The notes under the pieces: model-generated | The model's input: only the letters and a program-made list of their open reading frames with translations | The model's database searches: none | What the model was told of the DNA's origin: nothing | In this document: positions 7,594 to 19,105 of the stretch, piece after piece | How the letters are laid out: the number at the start of each line of letters is the position of its first letter | Position numbering within the stretch: the stretch's first letter is position 1 | NCBI RefSeq assembly: GCF_900166625.1 | Contig: NZ_LT800499.1 | Location: forward strand, 4,171,395-4,235,394 | DNA length: 64,000 nucleotides | Direction of reading: 5' to 3' | Source of the DNA: Halobacillus massiliensis | Lineage (GTDB): Bacteria > Bacillota > Bacilli > Bacillales > Halobacillaceae | Translations under genes and position numbers: made by a program

Positions 7594-8031
7594 TTATCCG
7601 CGAAGCTCGTAAACTTCTGGTTGTTGTGCTTCATGCTTGTGCTCAGATCCAGCATATACATGAAGTTTTTTGCCCATTTTGCGTCCTAGGCTTCCTTTAG
7701 GCAGCATCCCTTTAACAGCAAGCTCAAGCATTTGCTCAGGGTATTTATTACGCATTTCGTTAGCTGTACGCTGTTTCAAACCACCTGGGTGATTTGAGTG
7801 ACGGTAATAAATTTTGTCGTTCAGTTTGTTACCAGTTAGTTCAATTTTTTCTGCATTGATAATGATGACATGGTCTCCAGTATCAACATGTGGTGTATAC
7901 GTAGGTTTGTTCTTACCGCGAAGGATGGAAGCAACCTCACTAGCTAGACGACCAAGTGTCTGGCCAGCAGCGTCCACTACGTACCACTTGCGTTCAACGT
8001 TGTTTTCATTTGCCATGAAAGTTGTGCGCAT
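7594..8031 (-). CDS. rplM: 50S ribosomal protein L13 (uL13)
   Basis: A 145-residue L13, an early assembly protein of the large subunit. It contains [29 protein letters not shown] and the conserved [11 protein letters not shown]. The ATG follows GGAGG with an 8-nt gap. It is the first gene of rplM-rpsI, behind its own promoter and a candidate L13 autoregulatory leader. Confidence 0.97.
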   Translation of the reverse strand: MRTTFMANENNVERKWYVVDAAGQTLGRLASEVASILRGKNKPTYTPHVDTGDHVIIINAEKIELTGNKLNDKIYYRHSNHPGGLKQRTANEMRNKYPEQMLELAVKGMLPKGSLGRKMGKKLHVYAGSEHKHEAQQPEVYELRG

Positions 8032-8044
8032 ATCGGTTTCCCTC

Positions 8045-8135
8045 CTGAATTGTTATCTTCACAAAGCTCATTTTCATAATTTATCTCAATACGATTAGTT
8101 TCCGGGGCTAATCGTGGTATAGAAATAAAATGCCA
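8045..8135 (-). ncRNA. Candidate L13 leader RNA of rplM-rpsI
   Basis: The transcript leader between the promoter and rplM carries a clear hairpin: CGATTAG (8108-8114) pairs with CTAATCG (8092-8098), with a CCCCGGAAA loop. Firmicutes rplM genes carry an L13 leader that binds L13 for feedback control. Position, size and hairpin fit, but the assignment rests on context rather than an alignment. Confidence 0.55.
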
Positions 8136-8143
8136 TAGAATAT

Positions 8144-8171
8144 AATATAACACTCCTGTCCACGATGTCAA
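8144..8171 (-). promoter_or_regulatory. Sigma-A promoter of rplM-rpsI
   Basis: On the minus strand TTGACA (8166-8171), a 16-nt spacer and TATATT (8144-8149); an alternative -10 TATTAT overlaps it. It lies upstream of the L13 leader hairpin. Confidence 0.75.
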
Positions 8172-8214
8172 GAGCAAACGCAAGGAAACGTTGTATTTTT
8201 GTAAGAAAAGTGGA

Positions 8215-8312
8215 AACGGCCTGGTAGACACGACACGCATAAGCAAAATGCCGTAATCGGAAGGTCTTTCCCGATGCAGGTAGATTGCTTATGTCGCGAG
8301 TGTCTGGCCGTT
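8215..8312. repeat. 98-nt imperfect palindrome between truA and rplM
   Basis: AACGGCC (8215-8221) pairs with GGCCGTT (8306-8312), AGACAC (8226-8231) with GTGTCT (8300-8305), and CATAAGCAA (8238-8246) with TTGCTTATG (8285-8293). The tip TCGGAA/TTCCCGA also pairs. There is no T-run, so it is not a simple terminator. It lies just upstream of the rplM promoter. It may be a small palindromic mobile or REP-like element, or a site where truA transcripts are processed. Confidence 0.6.
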
Positions 8313-8365
8313 GGAACTGGACACAAGAAGCCAAGTAGCCGCGAGCTTTGCTTTTATCATTAAAA

Positions 8366-9106
8366 TTAGTAATTCACTTTCCACAAAAACAGTCCATGCG
8401 GGGGGGCGGTTTTCCCCGCTGCCTCCCGGTTCCTGGCTTCAATCATTTTAAGAATTTCTTCAGGCTGGCGTTCACCCCGTCCAATCTCAAGAAGTGTACC
8501 TACTAAAATGCGGACCATGTTGTATAAAAAGCCGCTTCCTTTAAAAATGAATACAAGCTCCGGTCCGTCTGCCTCAATAGCCGCCTGGTGAATGGTACGG
8601 ACCTTGCTTCCTTTAATATCTGTCCTTGAGGAACAAAAAGTTGTAAAGTCATGTTCCCCTTCGATGAGGGAGCATGCCTTACTTATTGCCTCCACATCCA
8701 GATGCCTTTTTTCATGAAGGTAAAAGTGACGGCGAAACAGGTCAGGCTCCTGATGATTCCAAACGAAATAGCGATATTCCTTTCCTGTTGTATCATAGCG
8801 TGCATGAAAATCGGGATCCGCTTCTTCTACTTCCGCTATATGAATATCAGTGGGAATCATAGCGTTCAGCGCCCGCTTCCAGTTATCTTCAGGAATTTGA
8901 AATGGTGTATCGAAGTGAATGACCTGGCCTCTGGCGTGGACTCCGGAATCCGTACGGCCGGAAGCTGTGATCTTCACTTTATCGCCTTTATGCATAGCGC
9001 TCAGCGCTTTTTCAAGTTCAGCCTGCACGGTATTTCCGTTTGGCTGAACTTGATAGCCCGCATATTGAGTTCCATCATATTCGAGTCTGCACTTTAGTCG
9101 TCGCAT
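8366..9106 (-). CDS. truA: tRNA pseudouridine(38-40) synthase TruA
   Basis: A 246-residue enzyme that turns uridines 38-40 of tRNA anticodon stems into pseudouridine. The catalytic Asp lies in GRTDSGVHARGQV (about residues 50-62). CRLEYDGTQYAGYQVQPNGNTVQ at the N-terminus and GSGFLYNMVRILVGTLLEIGRG near the C-terminus are family blocks. The ATG follows CGGAGGAC. It lies 16 nt after ecfT, as in Bacillus, at the end of the alpha-operon extension. Confidence 0.96.
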   Translation of the reverse strand: MRRLKCRLEYDGTQYAGYQVQPNGNTVQAELEKALSAMHKGDKVKITASGRTDSGVHARGQVIHFDTPFQIPEDNWKRALNAMIPTDIHIAEVEEADPDFHARYDTTGKEYRYFVWNHQEPDLFRRHFYLHEKRHLDVEAISKACSLIEGEHDFTTFCSSRTDIKGSKVRTIHQAAIEADGPELVFIFKGSGFLYNMVRILVGTLLEIGRGERQPEEILKMIEARNREAAGKTAPPHGLFLWKVNY

Positions 9107-9122
9107 CGTTTAGTCCTCCGCT

Positions 9123-9920
9123 TCAGCTTCTTGTTAAAAACATTCCAATGGCTGCCACTATAAACACCGCACAGCCAATATAATCTATACGTCCGACGCG
9201 GAGCTCCCTCAACTTCGTTCGTCCTTCCCCTCCTCGGTAACCGCGTGCCTCCATGGCCATAGCGAGCTCCTCAGCGCGTTTAAACGCACTGACAAACAAA
9301 GGGACCAGCAATGGGATAATTGCCTTTATACGCTCTTTAAATGATCCTGTGCGAAAGTCCACACCTCTTGATGCCTGTGCTTTTGAGATTTTTTCAGTTT
9401 CCTGCATAAGCGTAGGAATAAATCTCAGTGAAATCGACATCATTAAAGCAAGCTCATGGACGGGAAAGCGAACTTTTTTGAGCGGACCTAATAACGCTTC
9501 GATTGCATCGGTTATCTCAATCGGCGTTGTCGTTAAAGTGAGGAGCGAGGTTACAAGAATCAAAAGGAAGAATCTAAGGGAAATGGCTGCCCCTTGAATT
9601 ACCGCTCCTTCATACAGCTCCCATCCTGCAAAGGAAAAGAGCACATCGCCTTCTTTCGTAACAAATAAATGCAATAGGAATGTAAAAGCGATCAGAAACC
9701 AGACAGGCTTCAGTCCTTTTAAAATATAAGGTAATCGGATTCTCGTGGCCGTCGCGCTTCCTACAGCGAACAGTGTCAACAGCCCATAGCTCATAACAGA
9801 ATTAGCAAAGAAAACGATGATGACAAAAAAGAATATAATAGCGATCTTCGTACGCGGGTCCAGTTTATGAACAGGTGACTGTCCAGGGATATACTGACCG
9901 ATCATCATAGAACTACTCAT
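9123..9920 (-). CDS. ecfT: ECF transporter transmembrane subunit EcfT
   Basis: A 265-residue membrane protein that couples the EcfA ATPases to interchangeable vitamin-binding S components. It opens with the family sequence [17 protein letters not shown]. Several hydrophobic segments follow, and the two coupling-helix Ala-Arg-Gly type motifs are visible ([10 protein letters not shown] and [13 protein letters not shown]). It overlaps ecfA2 by 8 nt. No S component gene lies in the window. Confidence 0.94.
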   Translation of the reverse strand: MSSSMMIGQYIPGQSPVHKLDPRTKIAIIFFFVIIVFFANSVMSYGLLTLFAVGSATATRIRLPYILKGLKPVWFLIAFTFLLHLFVTKEGDVLFSFAGWELYEGAVIQGAAISLRFFLLILVTSLLTLTTTPIEITDAIEALLGPLKKVRFPVHELALMMSISLRFIPTLMQETEKISKAQASRGVDFRTGSFKERIKAIIPLLVPLFVSAFKRAEELAMAMEARGYRGGEGRTKLRELRVGRIDYIGCAVFIVAAIGMFLTRS

Positions 9921-10785
9921 GACCGTTTCCTCCCTTCACCCATTGTGCCAATTCCTTTGCTAATTCCGTTAAGGACTGACCTCTGTATGGTATCTGTACC
10001 CCTAGCTTCTCTTCCGTCTTATTTAAGAACTCAATCACTTCTGGAACGTCAAGCTCTACCTTATCCAGTGCTGCCCTATCTCTAAAGATTTCTAAAGGGG
10101 TTCCCTGACGATAAACCGTCCCTTTGTTCAGGATGACAATATGATCGGCATACGCTAACGCATCCTCCATGCTGTGAGTCACTAATACGGTTGTTAAACC
10201 TTTTTCTTTATGAAGTCGGGAGAACATGTCCATGATTTCCTTTTGACCTCTGGGATCTAAACCAGCTGTCGGTTCATCTAATACAATGACTTCAGGATTC
10301 ATAGCCAGCACACCAGAGATTGCTACTCTTCTCATCTGCCCTCCGCTTAAATCGAACGGTGAGCGGTCGAGCAGCTCTTCATTCAGGTGAACAGCTTCTA
10401 TAGCTTCTTTTGTGCGTTTTTTAATTTCAGCTTCTTCTACTCCAAAGTTTGAGGGCCCAAACGCAATATCTTTCCTTACCGTTTCTTCAAACAGCTGGTG
10501 TTCCGGGTACTGAAAGACGACACCGACCTTTTCACGAAGCTGACGAAGCTGTTTATTCTTCTCCCCTGCCTCGAGGACATACGGACCTACGGTGACTTTG
10601 CCGGCTGTTGGACGTATTAATCCATTTAAATGCTGAATTAATGTAGATTTCCCGGAACCGGTATGGCCGATGACAGCAACAAATGATCCTGCCGGGACAT
10701 TAAAACTGATATCATCGAGGGCTTTATGTTCAAATGGGCTGTCAGGCTGATAGACATAGCTTACCTTATCGAACGTAATGTCCAT
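9913..10785 (-). CDS. ecfA2: ECF transporter ATPase EcfA2
   Basis: A 290-residue ABC ATPase. Walker A is [10 protein letters not shown], the Q-loop is [15 protein letters not shown], the signature is [11 protein letters not shown], Walker B is [14 protein letters not shown] and the switch is VTHSMEDA. It pairs with EcfA1 on EcfT for micronutrient uptake. It overlaps ecfA1 by 25 nt and ecfT by 8 nt, so the three are tightly coupled. Confidence 0.95.
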   Translation of the reverse strand: MDITFDKVSYVYQPDSPFEHKALDDISFNVPAGSFVAVIGHTGSGKSTLIQHLNGLIRPTAGKVTVGPYVLEAGEKNKQLRQLREKVGVVFQYPEHQLFEETVRKDIAFGPSNFGVEEAEIKKRTKEAIEAVHLNEELLDRSPFDLSGGQMRRVAISGVLAMNPEVIVLDEPTAGLDPRGQKEIMDMFSRLHKEKGLTTVLVTHSMEDALAYADHIVILNKGTVYRQGTPLEIFRDRAALDKVELDVPEVIEFLNKTEEKLGVQIPYRGQSLTELAKELAQWVKGGNGHE

Positions 10786-11600
10786 AGTTCCTCCAATAAC
10801 TCCTGGTGATTAAGTGGCTCACGTGACAAAGACAGACCAGCAGAATTTAGTTCCCCTGCAAGCTTTGCTACAAATGGAGTATCTAAGCCAATTTCTACTA
10901 ACTTCTCTTTTTCCGCGAACAATTCTCTTGGTGCTGTCGACATCCAGACCTCTCCCTTATTCATGACAAGTACACGATCGGCTTTTGTTACTTCCTGAAG
11001 ATCGTGTGTAATTGTAATAAGAGATAGCTCCCGCTGTTCTTTCACATCAAGAATTGTATTCATGATTTCTTTTCTGCCTTTAGGGTCAAGCATAGCAGTC
11101 GCTTCATCAAGAATAATGTATTTAGGTGACACCGCCAGCACACTGGCAATGGCTACACGCTGCTTTTGACCTCCAGAGAGCCTATGGGGTTCGTGCAACT
11201 CATAATCTGTCATTTTCACTGCTGAGAGGCTCTCTTTAATTCGCTTGGCCATGACTTCCCTTACCAGGCCATGGTTTTCCATGCCAAAAGCTACATCATC
11301 GCGGACGGTGGTTCCAACAAATTGGTTATCGGGGTTTTGAAAGACCATTCCTACATTCTTTCTTATATCCCACACCGTTTCTCTGCTTACTTTCGTTCCA
11401 TTCACAAAAATTTCGCCTTCCTGGGGAAACAATAACCCATTCATTAACTTAGCAATGGTAGATTTCCCGGAACCGTTATGACCAATAACGGCGACCCATT
11501 CACTGGAGGGAATCGTAAAACTTACATTACGCAGTACCCAAGGGCCTTCTTCCTGATAGCGAAAAGAAACGTTTCTAAACTCAATCTCGCTTTTCTCCAT
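10761..11600 (-). CDS. ecfA1: ECF transporter ATPase EcfA1
   Basis: A 279-residue ABC ATPase. Walker A is [13 protein letters not shown], the Q-loop is [15 protein letters not shown], the signature is [11 protein letters not shown] and Walker B is [15 protein letters not shown] place the start at ATG 11600 (MEKSEIEF), 10 nt after GGAGG; the open frame extends 16 codons further but without a ribosome site, and the family length is about 280. It lies after the rplQ terminator, so it may use read-through or an unseen promoter. Confidence 0.94.
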   Translation of the reverse strand: MEKSEIEFRNVSFRYQEEGPWVLRNVSFTIPSSEWVAVIGHNGSGKSTIAKLMNGLLFPQEGEIFVNGTKVSRETVWDIRKNVGMVFQNPDNQFVGTTVRDDVAFGMENHGLVREVMAKRIKESLSAVKMTDYELHEPHRLSGGQKQRVAIASVLAVSPKYIILDEATAMLDPKGRKEIMNTILDVKEQRELSLITITHDLQEVTKADRVLVMNKGEVWMSTAPRELFAEKEKLVEIGLDTPFVAKLAGELNSAGLSLSREPLNHQELLEELWTLRSIR

Positions 11601-11691
11601 TAGGCTTTTCCTCCAAGCCGCTATTTCCCAGGAAATAAATTTCATCATTCCCCGATAAAATGCGACATATTATCAGTATCCTTAAGACAAT

Positions 11692-11741
11692 AAAAAAAGG
11701 GCTGGAGTTAACCTCTCGACGAGATTGAAGTCCTGCCCTTT
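11692..11741 (-). terminator. Terminator after rplQ
   Basis: On the minus strand AAAGGGCAGGA pairs with TCCAGCCCTTT around a partly paired interior, followed by a run of T residues. It closes the S10-spc-alpha transcript before ecfA1. Confidence 0.85.
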
Positions 11742-11762
11742 AATACCCATTTTATGATGACA

Positions 11763-12122
11763 TTACACAAGTTCGATAATTGCCATCTTCGCTCCGTCAC
11801 CTTTACGCTCGCCTAATTTAAGCACACGAGTGTAACCACCTTGGCGTTCTTCATAGCGTGGCGCGATGTCAGAAAACAGCTTTTGAAGGGCTGTTTGATC
11901 TCCTTCTTCATTCGCATCCGCTTTGTAAAGGAACGACTCAGCTTGACGACGAGCATGAAGGTCGCCGCGCTTACCTAGAGTAATCATCTTTTCAACAACA
12001 GAGCGAAGTTCTTTAGCTTTAGCTTCAGTTGTTTCGATACGTTCATGAATGATCAAGTCTGTCGCCAGGTTGCGAAGCAGCGCCATACGTTGATCAGTAG
12101 TACGTCCTAATTTTCTAGCCAT
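11763..12122 (-). CDS. rplQ: 50S ribosomal protein L17 (bL17)
   Basis: A 119-residue L17, near the exit-tunnel side of the large subunit. It starts [23 protein letters not shown] and ends [14 protein letters not shown]. Family length is about 120. It is the last gene of the alpha operon, 45 nt after rpoA, with a terminator behind it. Confidence 0.97.
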   Translation of the reverse strand: MARKLGRTTDQRMALLRNLATDLIIHERIETTEAKAKELRSVVEKMITLGKRGDLHARRQAESFLYKADANEEGDQTALQKLFSDIAPRYEERQGGYTRVLKLGERKGDGAKMAIIELV

Positions 12123-12167
12123 AGATTATCCCTCCCTTATAGGAAACTCTTAGATGTTATCTATTGA

Positions 12168-13112
12168 TTAATCTTCTTTTCTTAAACCTAATCCAAGCTC
12201 ATCCAGCTTGTGTTTCACTTCTTCAAGAGACTTACGTCCAAGGTTACGAACTTTCATCATATCGTCTTCAGACTTATTCGCAAGCTCCTGCACTGTATTG
12301 ATTCCAGCACGCTTCAAGCAGTTATAAGAGCGAACAGACAAATCAAGCTCTTCGATCGTCATCTCAAGAACTTTTTCTTTTTGGTCCTCTTCTTTTTCAA
12401 CCATAATTTCAGCTTTTTGAGCTTCATCTGTAAGGCCTACAAAGATGTTGAGGTGCTCCATATAGATTTTCGCTCCAAGTGAGATCGCTTCTTCAGGGCG
12501 AATGCTGCCATCCGTCCATACATCTAACGTCAATTTATCATAGTTAGATGTTTGTCCGATACGCGTATTCTCTACTTGATACGTTACACGGGATACAGGG
12601 GTGAAAATGGAATCCACAGGGATTACGCCAATTGGTAAATCATCGTGATTATTACCTTCAGCTGGGCGATACCCGCGGCCGCGTTCAGCGGTAATACGCA
12701 TACGCAAAGGCGTATTGCTATCTAGAGTAGCGATATGAAGGTCTGGGTTCAGCACTTCTACATCACTATCATGCGTAATATCAGCTGCAGTTACCTTACC
12801 TTCAGTCTGTACATCAATCTCTAAAGTCTTTTCTTCGTCTGAATAAATCTTCAAAGCTAGTTTCTTTAGATTTAGTACGACAGTTGTTACATCTTCTACA
12901 ACACCATCAATAGTTGAGAACTCGTGAAGTACCCCGTCAATTTGAACAGATGTAACAGCTGAGCCAGGTAATGAGGATAATAGAATACGACGTAAGGAGT
13001 TACCTAGAGTTGTACCATATCCACGCTCAAGCGGTTCAACGACAAATTTACCGAATGTGGAATCACTACTGATCTCAACCGGTTCAATTTTTGGCTTTTC
13101 AATTTCGATCAT
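12168..13112 (-). CDS. rpoA: RNA polymerase alpha subunit
   Basis: A 314-residue alpha subunit. The N-terminal domain (1-230) that dimerises and binds beta/beta' has [20 protein letters not shown]. The C-terminal domain (about 245-310), which contacts UP elements and activators, has [20 protein letters not shown] and [14 protein letters not shown]. Length equals the B. subtilis protein. Its leader carries a perfect 9-bp hairpin. Confidence 0.98.
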   Translation of the reverse strand: MIEIEKPKIEPVEISSDSTFGKFVVEPLERGYGTTLGNSLRRILLSSLPGSAVTSVQIDGVLHEFSTIDGVVEDVTTVVLNLKKLALKIYSDEEKTLEIDVQTEGKVTAADITHDSDVEVLNPDLHIATLDSNTPLRMRITAERGRGYRPAEGNNHDDLPIGVIPVDSIFTPVSRVTYQVENTRIGQTSNYDKLTLDVWTDGSIRPEEAISLGAKIYMEHLNIFVGLTDEAQKAEIMVEKEEDQKEKVLEMTIEELDLSVRSYNCLKRAGINTVQELANKSEDDMMKVRNLGRKSLEEVKHKLDELGLGLRKED

Positions 13113-13145
13113 TTAAACATAACCCTCCTTCAAAACGTCGAAACC

Positions 13146-13166
13146 CCGGTTAGACCATGTCTAACC
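13146..13166 (-). promoter_or_regulatory. Perfect 9-bp hairpin in the rpoA leader
   Basis: CGGTTAGAC (minus strand, 13158-13166) pairs with GTCTAACCG (13146-13154) around a 3-nt loop, 33 nt before the rpoA ATG. GGGGTTTCGACGTTTT follows, which is too T-poor for a strong terminator. It may be an attenuator, a processing site or a stability element. Confidence 0.6.
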
Positions 13167-13237
13167 GAAATTCCTCAGGTAGGCAGTCGAATGGGACACT
13201 ACAATAAGACTGTCTATGGCGATGCTATTTAAAAGCT

Positions 13238-13266
13238 ATCATACCCCATTATAGACAGGGTTACAA
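13238..13266 (-). promoter_or_regulatory. Candidate internal promoter before rpoA
   Basis: TTGTAA (13261-13266), a 17-nt spacer and TATGAT (13238-13243) on the minus strand lie in the 171-nt rpsK-rpoA gap, which is unusually wide for this cluster. Confidence 0.4.
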
Positions 13267-13283
13267 ATTCTATACAGAATTTA

Positions 13284-13679
13284 TTATACGCGACGACGTT
13301 TTGGCGGACGGCAACCATTGTGTGGTACTGGAGTTACATCACGAATTGCCGTGATCTCAAGACCTGCAGCCTGCAGAGAACGAATCGCTGCTTCACGACC
13401 AGCGCCAGGGCCTTTAACAGTAACTTCTAGAGTTTTCATTCCGTTATCCATAGCGTCTTTCGCAGCGGCTTCAGCAGCCATTTGTGCAGCAAATGGAGTA
13501 GACTTACGGGAACCTTTAAAACCAAGAGATCCAGCACTGCTCCATGTGATTACGTTACCTTGTACGTCGGTGATCGTTACGATCGTGTTATTAAAAGTTG
13601 AGCGGATGTGCGCTACTCCACTCTCAATATTCTTTTTCACGCGACGCTTACGACTACGAGTGTTTCCTTTACGTGCCAT
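13284..13679 (-). CDS. rpsK: 30S ribosomal protein S11 (uS11)
   Basis: A 131-residue S11 of the small-subunit platform next to the E-site mRNA path. It shows [32 protein letters not shown] and the C-terminal [18 protein letters not shown]. It starts 25 nt after rpsM in the alpha operon. Confidence 0.97.
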   Translation of the reverse strand: MARKGNTRSRKRRVKKNIESGVAHIRSTFNNTIVTITDVQGNVITWSSAGSLGFKGSRKSTPFAAQMAAEAAAKDAMDNGMKTLEVTVKGPGAGREAAIRSLQAAGLEITAIRDVTPVPHNGCRPPKRRRV

Positions 13680-13704
13680 GTAGATATACCTCCTTTATTT
13701 CTTA

Positions 13705-14070
13705 TTACTTACGCTTATTAGCTACCGTACGACGTGGTCCTTTACGAGTACGAGAGTTGTTTTTTGTTTTTTGTCCACGAACTGGAAGTCCGCGACGGTG
13801 ACGAATGCCACGGTATGAACCGATCTCAATTAAACGCTTGATGTTAAGAGACTTTTCACGGCGAAGGTCACCTTCAACGTTGTACTGATCAACAGCTTTA
13901 CGAATCTTACCTAGTTCATCTTCCGTAAGATCGCGTACACGAGTATTCTCAGAAACTCCAGCTTCAGCTAGAATTTCGCTGGCCAGTGAACTACCAATAC
14001 CATAGATATAAGTTAGTGATATTACGACTCGCTTGTCGCGAGGAACATCAACACCTGCTATACGTGCCAT
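13705..14070 (-). CDS. rpsM: 30S ribosomal protein S13 (uS13)
   Basis: A 121-residue S13 of the small-subunit head, which forms bridges to the large subunit. It shows [19 protein letters not shown], the helix-hairpin-helix [14 protein letters not shown], and [19 protein letters not shown] with a basic tail. Length matches the family. It follows rpmJ by 22 nt. Confidence 0.97.
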   Translation of the reverse strand: MARIAGVDVPRDKRVVISLTYIYGIGSSLASEILAEAGVSENTRVRDLTEDELGKIRKAVDQYNVEGDLRREKSLNIKRLIEIGSYRGIRHRRGLPVRGQKTKNNSRTRKGPRRTVANKRK

Positions 14071-14092
14071 AGGATACGTGCACCTCCTTTAC

Positions 14093-14236
<144 letters not shown>

Positions 14237-14240
14237 TTAT

Positions 14241-14459
14241 TTATTTATAACGGTACGTAATACGTCCTTTAGTTAAATCATACGGGGAAAGTTCTACCGT
14301 TACTTTGTCTCCAGGTAAAATACGAATGAAGTGCATACGAATTTTACCAGATACGTGGGCAAGAACGGTGTGTCCGTTCTCCAGCTCTACCTTGAATTGT
14401 GCGTTAGGCAGAGTCTCAACAATAGTTCCTTCCACCTCAATTACATCGTCTTTCGCCAT
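14241..14459 (-). CDS. infA: Translation initiation factor IF-1
   Basis: A 72-residue single OB-fold protein that occupies the A site during initiation. It shows [39 protein letters not shown] and [21 protein letters not shown]. Length is exact for the family. Its start overlaps the end of the upstream KOW-protein gene by 23 nt. Confidence 0.97.
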   Translation of the reverse strand: MAKDDVIEVEGTIVETLPNAQFKVELENGHTVLAHVSGKIRMHFIRILPGDKVTVELSPYDLTKGRITYRYK

Positions 14460-14772
14460 CGAGTTGATCTCCCTTCTCTAAATCAGTCACTTCTTCATTG
14501 ACATATTTGGATACGGCAAATCGAAGCTTGCCATTTGTGACGCGACCTGTTTCCAGAAGGCTGTTTTGGACTTCAGGAGAAACGAAATCCAAAAGCTCTA
14601 CATGCTGCAGATTCTTTTTCTTGGGTCGATCATACTTTCGTTTCTCACCGTCAGCAAGCAGCAGGAACCGGTCATCGAGAATATCGATGATTACAGCATA
14701 CTGGCCTGCTTCCCGTCCTTGAACAATATGAACAACTTGACCTAATTGCGGACTCGACTCAGATTCCTTCAA
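14437..14772 (-). CDS. KOW-domain RNA-binding protein (L14e-like)
   Basis: A 111-residue protein between map and infA. Residues about 9-60 form a KOW/SH3-like fold ([23 protein letters not shown], then [16 protein letters not shown]), as in the small KOW proteins found at this place in Bacillaceae. The C-terminal 40 residues are mixed-charge and variable. The start is TTG 14772 after AAGGTGAT. Its role is not established; ribosome or RNA binding is inferred from fold and location. It overlaps infA by 23 nt, suggesting coupling. Confidence 0.8.
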   Translation of the reverse strand: MKESESSPQLGQVVHIVQGREAGQYAVIIDILDDRFLLLADGEKRKYDRPKKKNLQHVELLDFVSPEVQNSLLETGRVTNGKLRFAVSKYVNEEVTDLEKGDQLDGERRCN

Positions 14773-14788
14773 ACACGATCACCTTCAC

Positions 14789-16206
<1,418 letters not shown>

Positions 16207-16223
16207 TCATTAGCTTAAATCAT

Positions 16224-17516
16224 TTATTTAATAAACCCTTTATAGTGGCGCTTCACAAGCTGACTTTCTAGCTGCTTCATCATCTCAAGAGCTACACCGA
16301 CAACGATGAGCAATCCAGTTCCTCCGATTTGTACACTTGGCGGCAGATTTGCTAAAGACCCAAGGATGATCGGAAGGATGGCGACAGCTGCAAGGAAAAG
16401 AGATCCTACGAACGTTAAACGGTACATCACACGTGTTAAATACGTTTCCGTATTAGCACCTGGACGAATCCCCGGGATATACCCGCCTTGCTTCTTCAAG
16501 TTTTCAGCCATTTGTTCGGGATTAACCTGAACAAATGTATAGAAATAAGAGAAAGCAATAATTAACGCTACGTAAATAATCATTCCCGGCCAGTTCTGGT
16601 AATCAAAAATATACTGTATCATTGAGGCCACTTCATTGCCCTCGAAGAATCCAGCAACGGTTCTTGGAGCAATAATGAAGGAGATGGCAAAGATTACTGG
16701 AATTACCCCAGCCGCATTAACCTTAATCGGCAAGTGCGTGGAATGTCCACCCACCGGCGAACGGTTAACAAGTTTCTTTGCATATTGAATCGGAATCTTA
16801 CGTAAAGCCTGCTGTATAAAGATGACTCCTACTACAACGGCTACGATTACTAAAGCAATGATTGCAATAATCACTAAGTTCAGAAACAATTCATCGCCTG
16901 CGCCAGCAATGTACTGGTCGTATAATTGGTTGATTCCTGTCGGGATCGCAGCAACGATACCAGCAAAAATCAAAATGGAAATACCATTTCCAACGCCGTG
17001 AGACGTGATTTGCTCACCAAGCCACATTAGGAAAGCCGTTCCGCCTGTCAGTACGAGAGCAATAACCGCAAATTTTAATGGACCTGGATCAGCGATAAGC
17101 TGACCTCCGGCTAACGCATTAAAACCGATCGACATTCCAATCGCCTGAATAAAGGCAAGAACAATCGTTCCGTAGCGGGTAAACTGAGCTAATTTTCGAC
17201 GGCCCACTTCACCTTGCTTTTTCCATTCCGCAAATTTAGGAACGACATCCATCTGCAGTAACTGCATAATAATGGAGGCTGTGATATAAGGCATAATCCC
17301 CATGGCAAAGATGGAGAAGTTCTGCAGAGCACCGCCTCCAAAAGTATTCAGAAAGCCAAACGCATTTTGTTCATCCATGAAGTTAATGGCATTCTGATCA
17401 GTAAAGGGTACAGGGATGAATGTACCTAAACGGAATACAATGAGCATGAGTAAGGTGAAGACAATCTTCCGTCGAATATCACCCACGCGCATAAAATTGG
17501 AGATTGTACGGAACAT
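16224..17516 (-). CDS. secY: Preprotein translocase subunit SecY
   Basis: A 430-residue membrane channel subunit with ten hydrophobic segments. Family blocks include RLGTFIPVPF, GIMPYITASIIMQLL, the cytoplasmic loop ending RRKLAQFTRYGTI, GHSTHLPIKVNAAGVIPVIFA and RPGANTETYLTRV. Its start overlaps the rplO stop by one base. With SecE (43379-43561) it forms the export channel. Confidence 0.98.
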   Translation of the reverse strand: MFRTISNFMRVGDIRRKIVFTLLMLIVFRLGTFIPVPFTDQNAINFMDEQNAFGFLNTFGGGALQNFSIFAMGIMPYITASIIMQLLQMDVVPKFAEWKKQGEVGRRKLAQFTRYGTIVLAFIQAIGMSIGFNALAGGQLIADPGPLKFAVIALVLTGGTAFLMWLGEQITSHGVGNGISILIFAGIVAAIPTGINQLYDQYIAGAGDELFLNLVIIAIIALVIVAVVVGVIFIQQALRKIPIQYAKKLVNRSPVGGHSTHLPIKVNAAGVIPVIFAISFIIAPRTVAGFFEGNEVASMIQYIFDYQNWPGMIIYVALIIAFSYFYTFVQVNPEQMAENLKKQGGYIPGIRPGANTETYLTRVMYRLTFVGSLFLAAVAILPIILGSLANLPPSVQIGGTGLLIVVGVALEMMKQLESQLVKRHYKGFIK

Positions 17517-17956
17517 TAAATCACCTCAGTTTGACCGCCCGCTGCTTCAATCGCTTCTTTTGCTGAAGCAGAGAACTTATGAGCTTTCACTGTAAGTTTC
17601 TTTTCGACAGAACCTTTACCTAGAATCTTAATGCCTGCTTTTTGTTTGCTGACAATACCAGATTCAAGCAGAAGCTCAGGAGTAACCTCAGTGCCCTCTT
17701 CAAAACGGTTAAGAGCATCAAGATTAACAATAGCGAATTCTTTACGGTGAATGTTCGTGAATCCACGTTTCGGTAAACGCTGGAATAGTGGCATTTGTCC
17801 ACCTTCGAAGCCTGGACGAGTCTTGCTTCCAGAACGTTGTCCCTGACCTTTATGGCCGCGACCTGAAGTTTTACCGTTACCAGAAGCCATTCCGCGACCT
17901 ACACGGTTACGCTGTTTATTGGATCCAGATACTGGTTTAAGTTCATGCAGTTTCAT
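17516..17956 (-). CDS. rplO: 50S ribosomal protein L15 (uL15)
   Basis: A 146-residue L15, needed for late large-subunit assembly. It shows [22 protein letters not shown], the Gly-rich [18 protein letters not shown] and [17 protein letters not shown]. It lies between rpmD and secY in spc order. Confidence 0.97.
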   Translation of the reverse strand: MKLHELKPVSGSNKQRNRVGRGMASGNGKTSGRGHKGQGQRSGSKTRPGFEGGQMPLFQRLPKRGFTNIHRKEFAIVNLDALNRFEEGTEVTPELLLESGIVSKQKAGIKILGKGSVEKKLTVKAHKFSASAKEAIEAAGGQTEVI

Positions 17957-17986
17957 GCGAGCACCTCCTTATTGATTAATCTTTAT

Positions 17987-18169
17987 TTATACTTCTTTAA
18001 CGGATACAAGGTGAGATACCTTATTAGCCATACCTCGGATCGCCGGGTTATCTTCAAGGACGACAGATTGACGGATCTTGCTAAGACCAAGTGCTTTAAC
18101 CGTTGCACGCTGATCTTTTGGTCTGCCAATAACACTGCGCGTGAGGGTAACTTCTAACTTTTTAGCCAT
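17987..18169 (-). CDS. rpmD: 50S ribosomal protein L30 (uL30)
   Basis: A 60-residue L30 in the short bacterial form: [29 protein letters not shown] pattern, then [20 protein letters not shown]. It follows rpsE by 18 nt. Confidence 0.96.
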   Translation of the reverse strand: MAKKLEVTLTRSVIGRPKDQRATVKALGLSKIRQSVVLEDNPAIRGMANKVSHLVSVKEV

Positions 18170-18187
18170 TTCATTTCCCTCCTTATC

Positions 18188-18688
18188 CTACAGTTCTTCT
18201 ACGGACTTCCCACGAAGACGGGCAACATCTTCTGCACGCTTAAGCTCGCTAAGCCCTGTAAGTGTCGCACGCACCATGTTAATTGGTGTGTTGGAACCAA
18301 GTGACTTAGAAAGAATGTCTTGAACACCTGAAAGTTCAAGGACAGCACGTACAGGACCACCTGCGATAATTCCAGTACCTTCTGCAGCAGGCTTCATTAG
18401 AATGCTGCCAGCACCGAATCGTCCTGTAATTTCGTGAGGAATCGTCGTATCTTTAATTGGTACAGTAATCAAATTCTTTTTCGCATCATCAATAGCCTTT
18501 TTAATCGCATCAGGTACCTCTTGTGCTTTACCTGTACCGAAACCAACATGGCCATTTTTATCACCGACAACTACCAATGCAGCAAAGCGGAAACGACGTC
18601 CACCTTTAACTACTTTTGCAACACGGTTGATTGTAACTACGCGTTCTTCAAGATCCAGTTTACTAGGGTCAATGTTTGTTGTTAGCAT
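18188..18688 (-). CDS. rpsE: 30S ribosomal protein S5 (uS5)
   Basis: A 166-residue S5, part of the mRNA entry site and decoding fidelity network. The dsRBD-like N-terminal half has [21 protein letters not shown]. The C-terminal half has [20 protein letters not shown] and [13 protein letters not shown]. It lies between rplR and rpmD. Confidence 0.97.
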   Translation of the reverse strand: MLTTNIDPSKLDLEERVVTINRVAKVVKGGRRFRFAALVVVGDKNGHVGFGTGKAQEVPDAIKKAIDDAKKNLITVPIKDTTIPHEITGRFGAGSILMKPAAEGTGIIAGGPVRAVLELSGVQDILSKSLGSNTPINMVRATLTGLSELKRAEDVARLRGKSVEEL

Positions 18689-18708
18689 GTATGTCCCTCC
18701 TTTAACGA

Positions 18709-19071
18709 TTAAAATTCCAGACCGGCTTCACGAGCCGCATCTGCTAGTGCTTTTACACGTCCATGATACAAGTAACCGCCACGGTCGAACACAACCACTT
18801 GATAGCCATTGTCTTTCGCACGCTTAGCTACTAGCTCACCAACCTGCTTAGCTGCTTCTACATTACCAGTGTTTTCAAGGTTTAACTCATTGTCAGCTGA
18901 AGACGCGCTGGCAACAGTTACTTGATTTTCGTCATTAATCAGCTGTGCATAAATGTGTTTGTTCGAGCGGTATACGTTTAGACGCGGGCGTTCCGCAGTA
19001 CCAGCAATGTTAGAACGAACACGTGCATGACGCTTCTTACGCACGGCGTTTTTATCAGCCTTTGTGATCAT
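18709..19071 (-). CDS. rplR: 50S ribosomal protein L18 (uL18)
   Basis: A 120-residue 5S-rRNA-binding protein of the central protuberance. It shows [31 protein letters not shown] and [18 protein letters not shown]. The start is ATG 19071 after AAAGGAGTG; an in-frame GTG at 19080 lies inside that ribosome site and is rejected. Length matches B. subtilis. Confidence 0.97.
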   Translation of the reverse strand: MITKADKNAVRKKRHARVRSNIAGTAERPRLNVYRSNKHIYAQLINDENQVTVASASSADNELNLENTGNVEAAKQVGELVAKRAKDNGYQVVVFDRGGYLYHGRVKALADAAREAGLEF

Positions 19072-19105
19072 TCGGGTCACTCCTTTCTTTTCCTACCTAT
19101 GAACC

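Noticed and set aside
8651..9097. 148-residue plus-strand frame opposite truA
   Set aside because: It is antisense to a well-conserved gene, with no ribosome site or family pattern.
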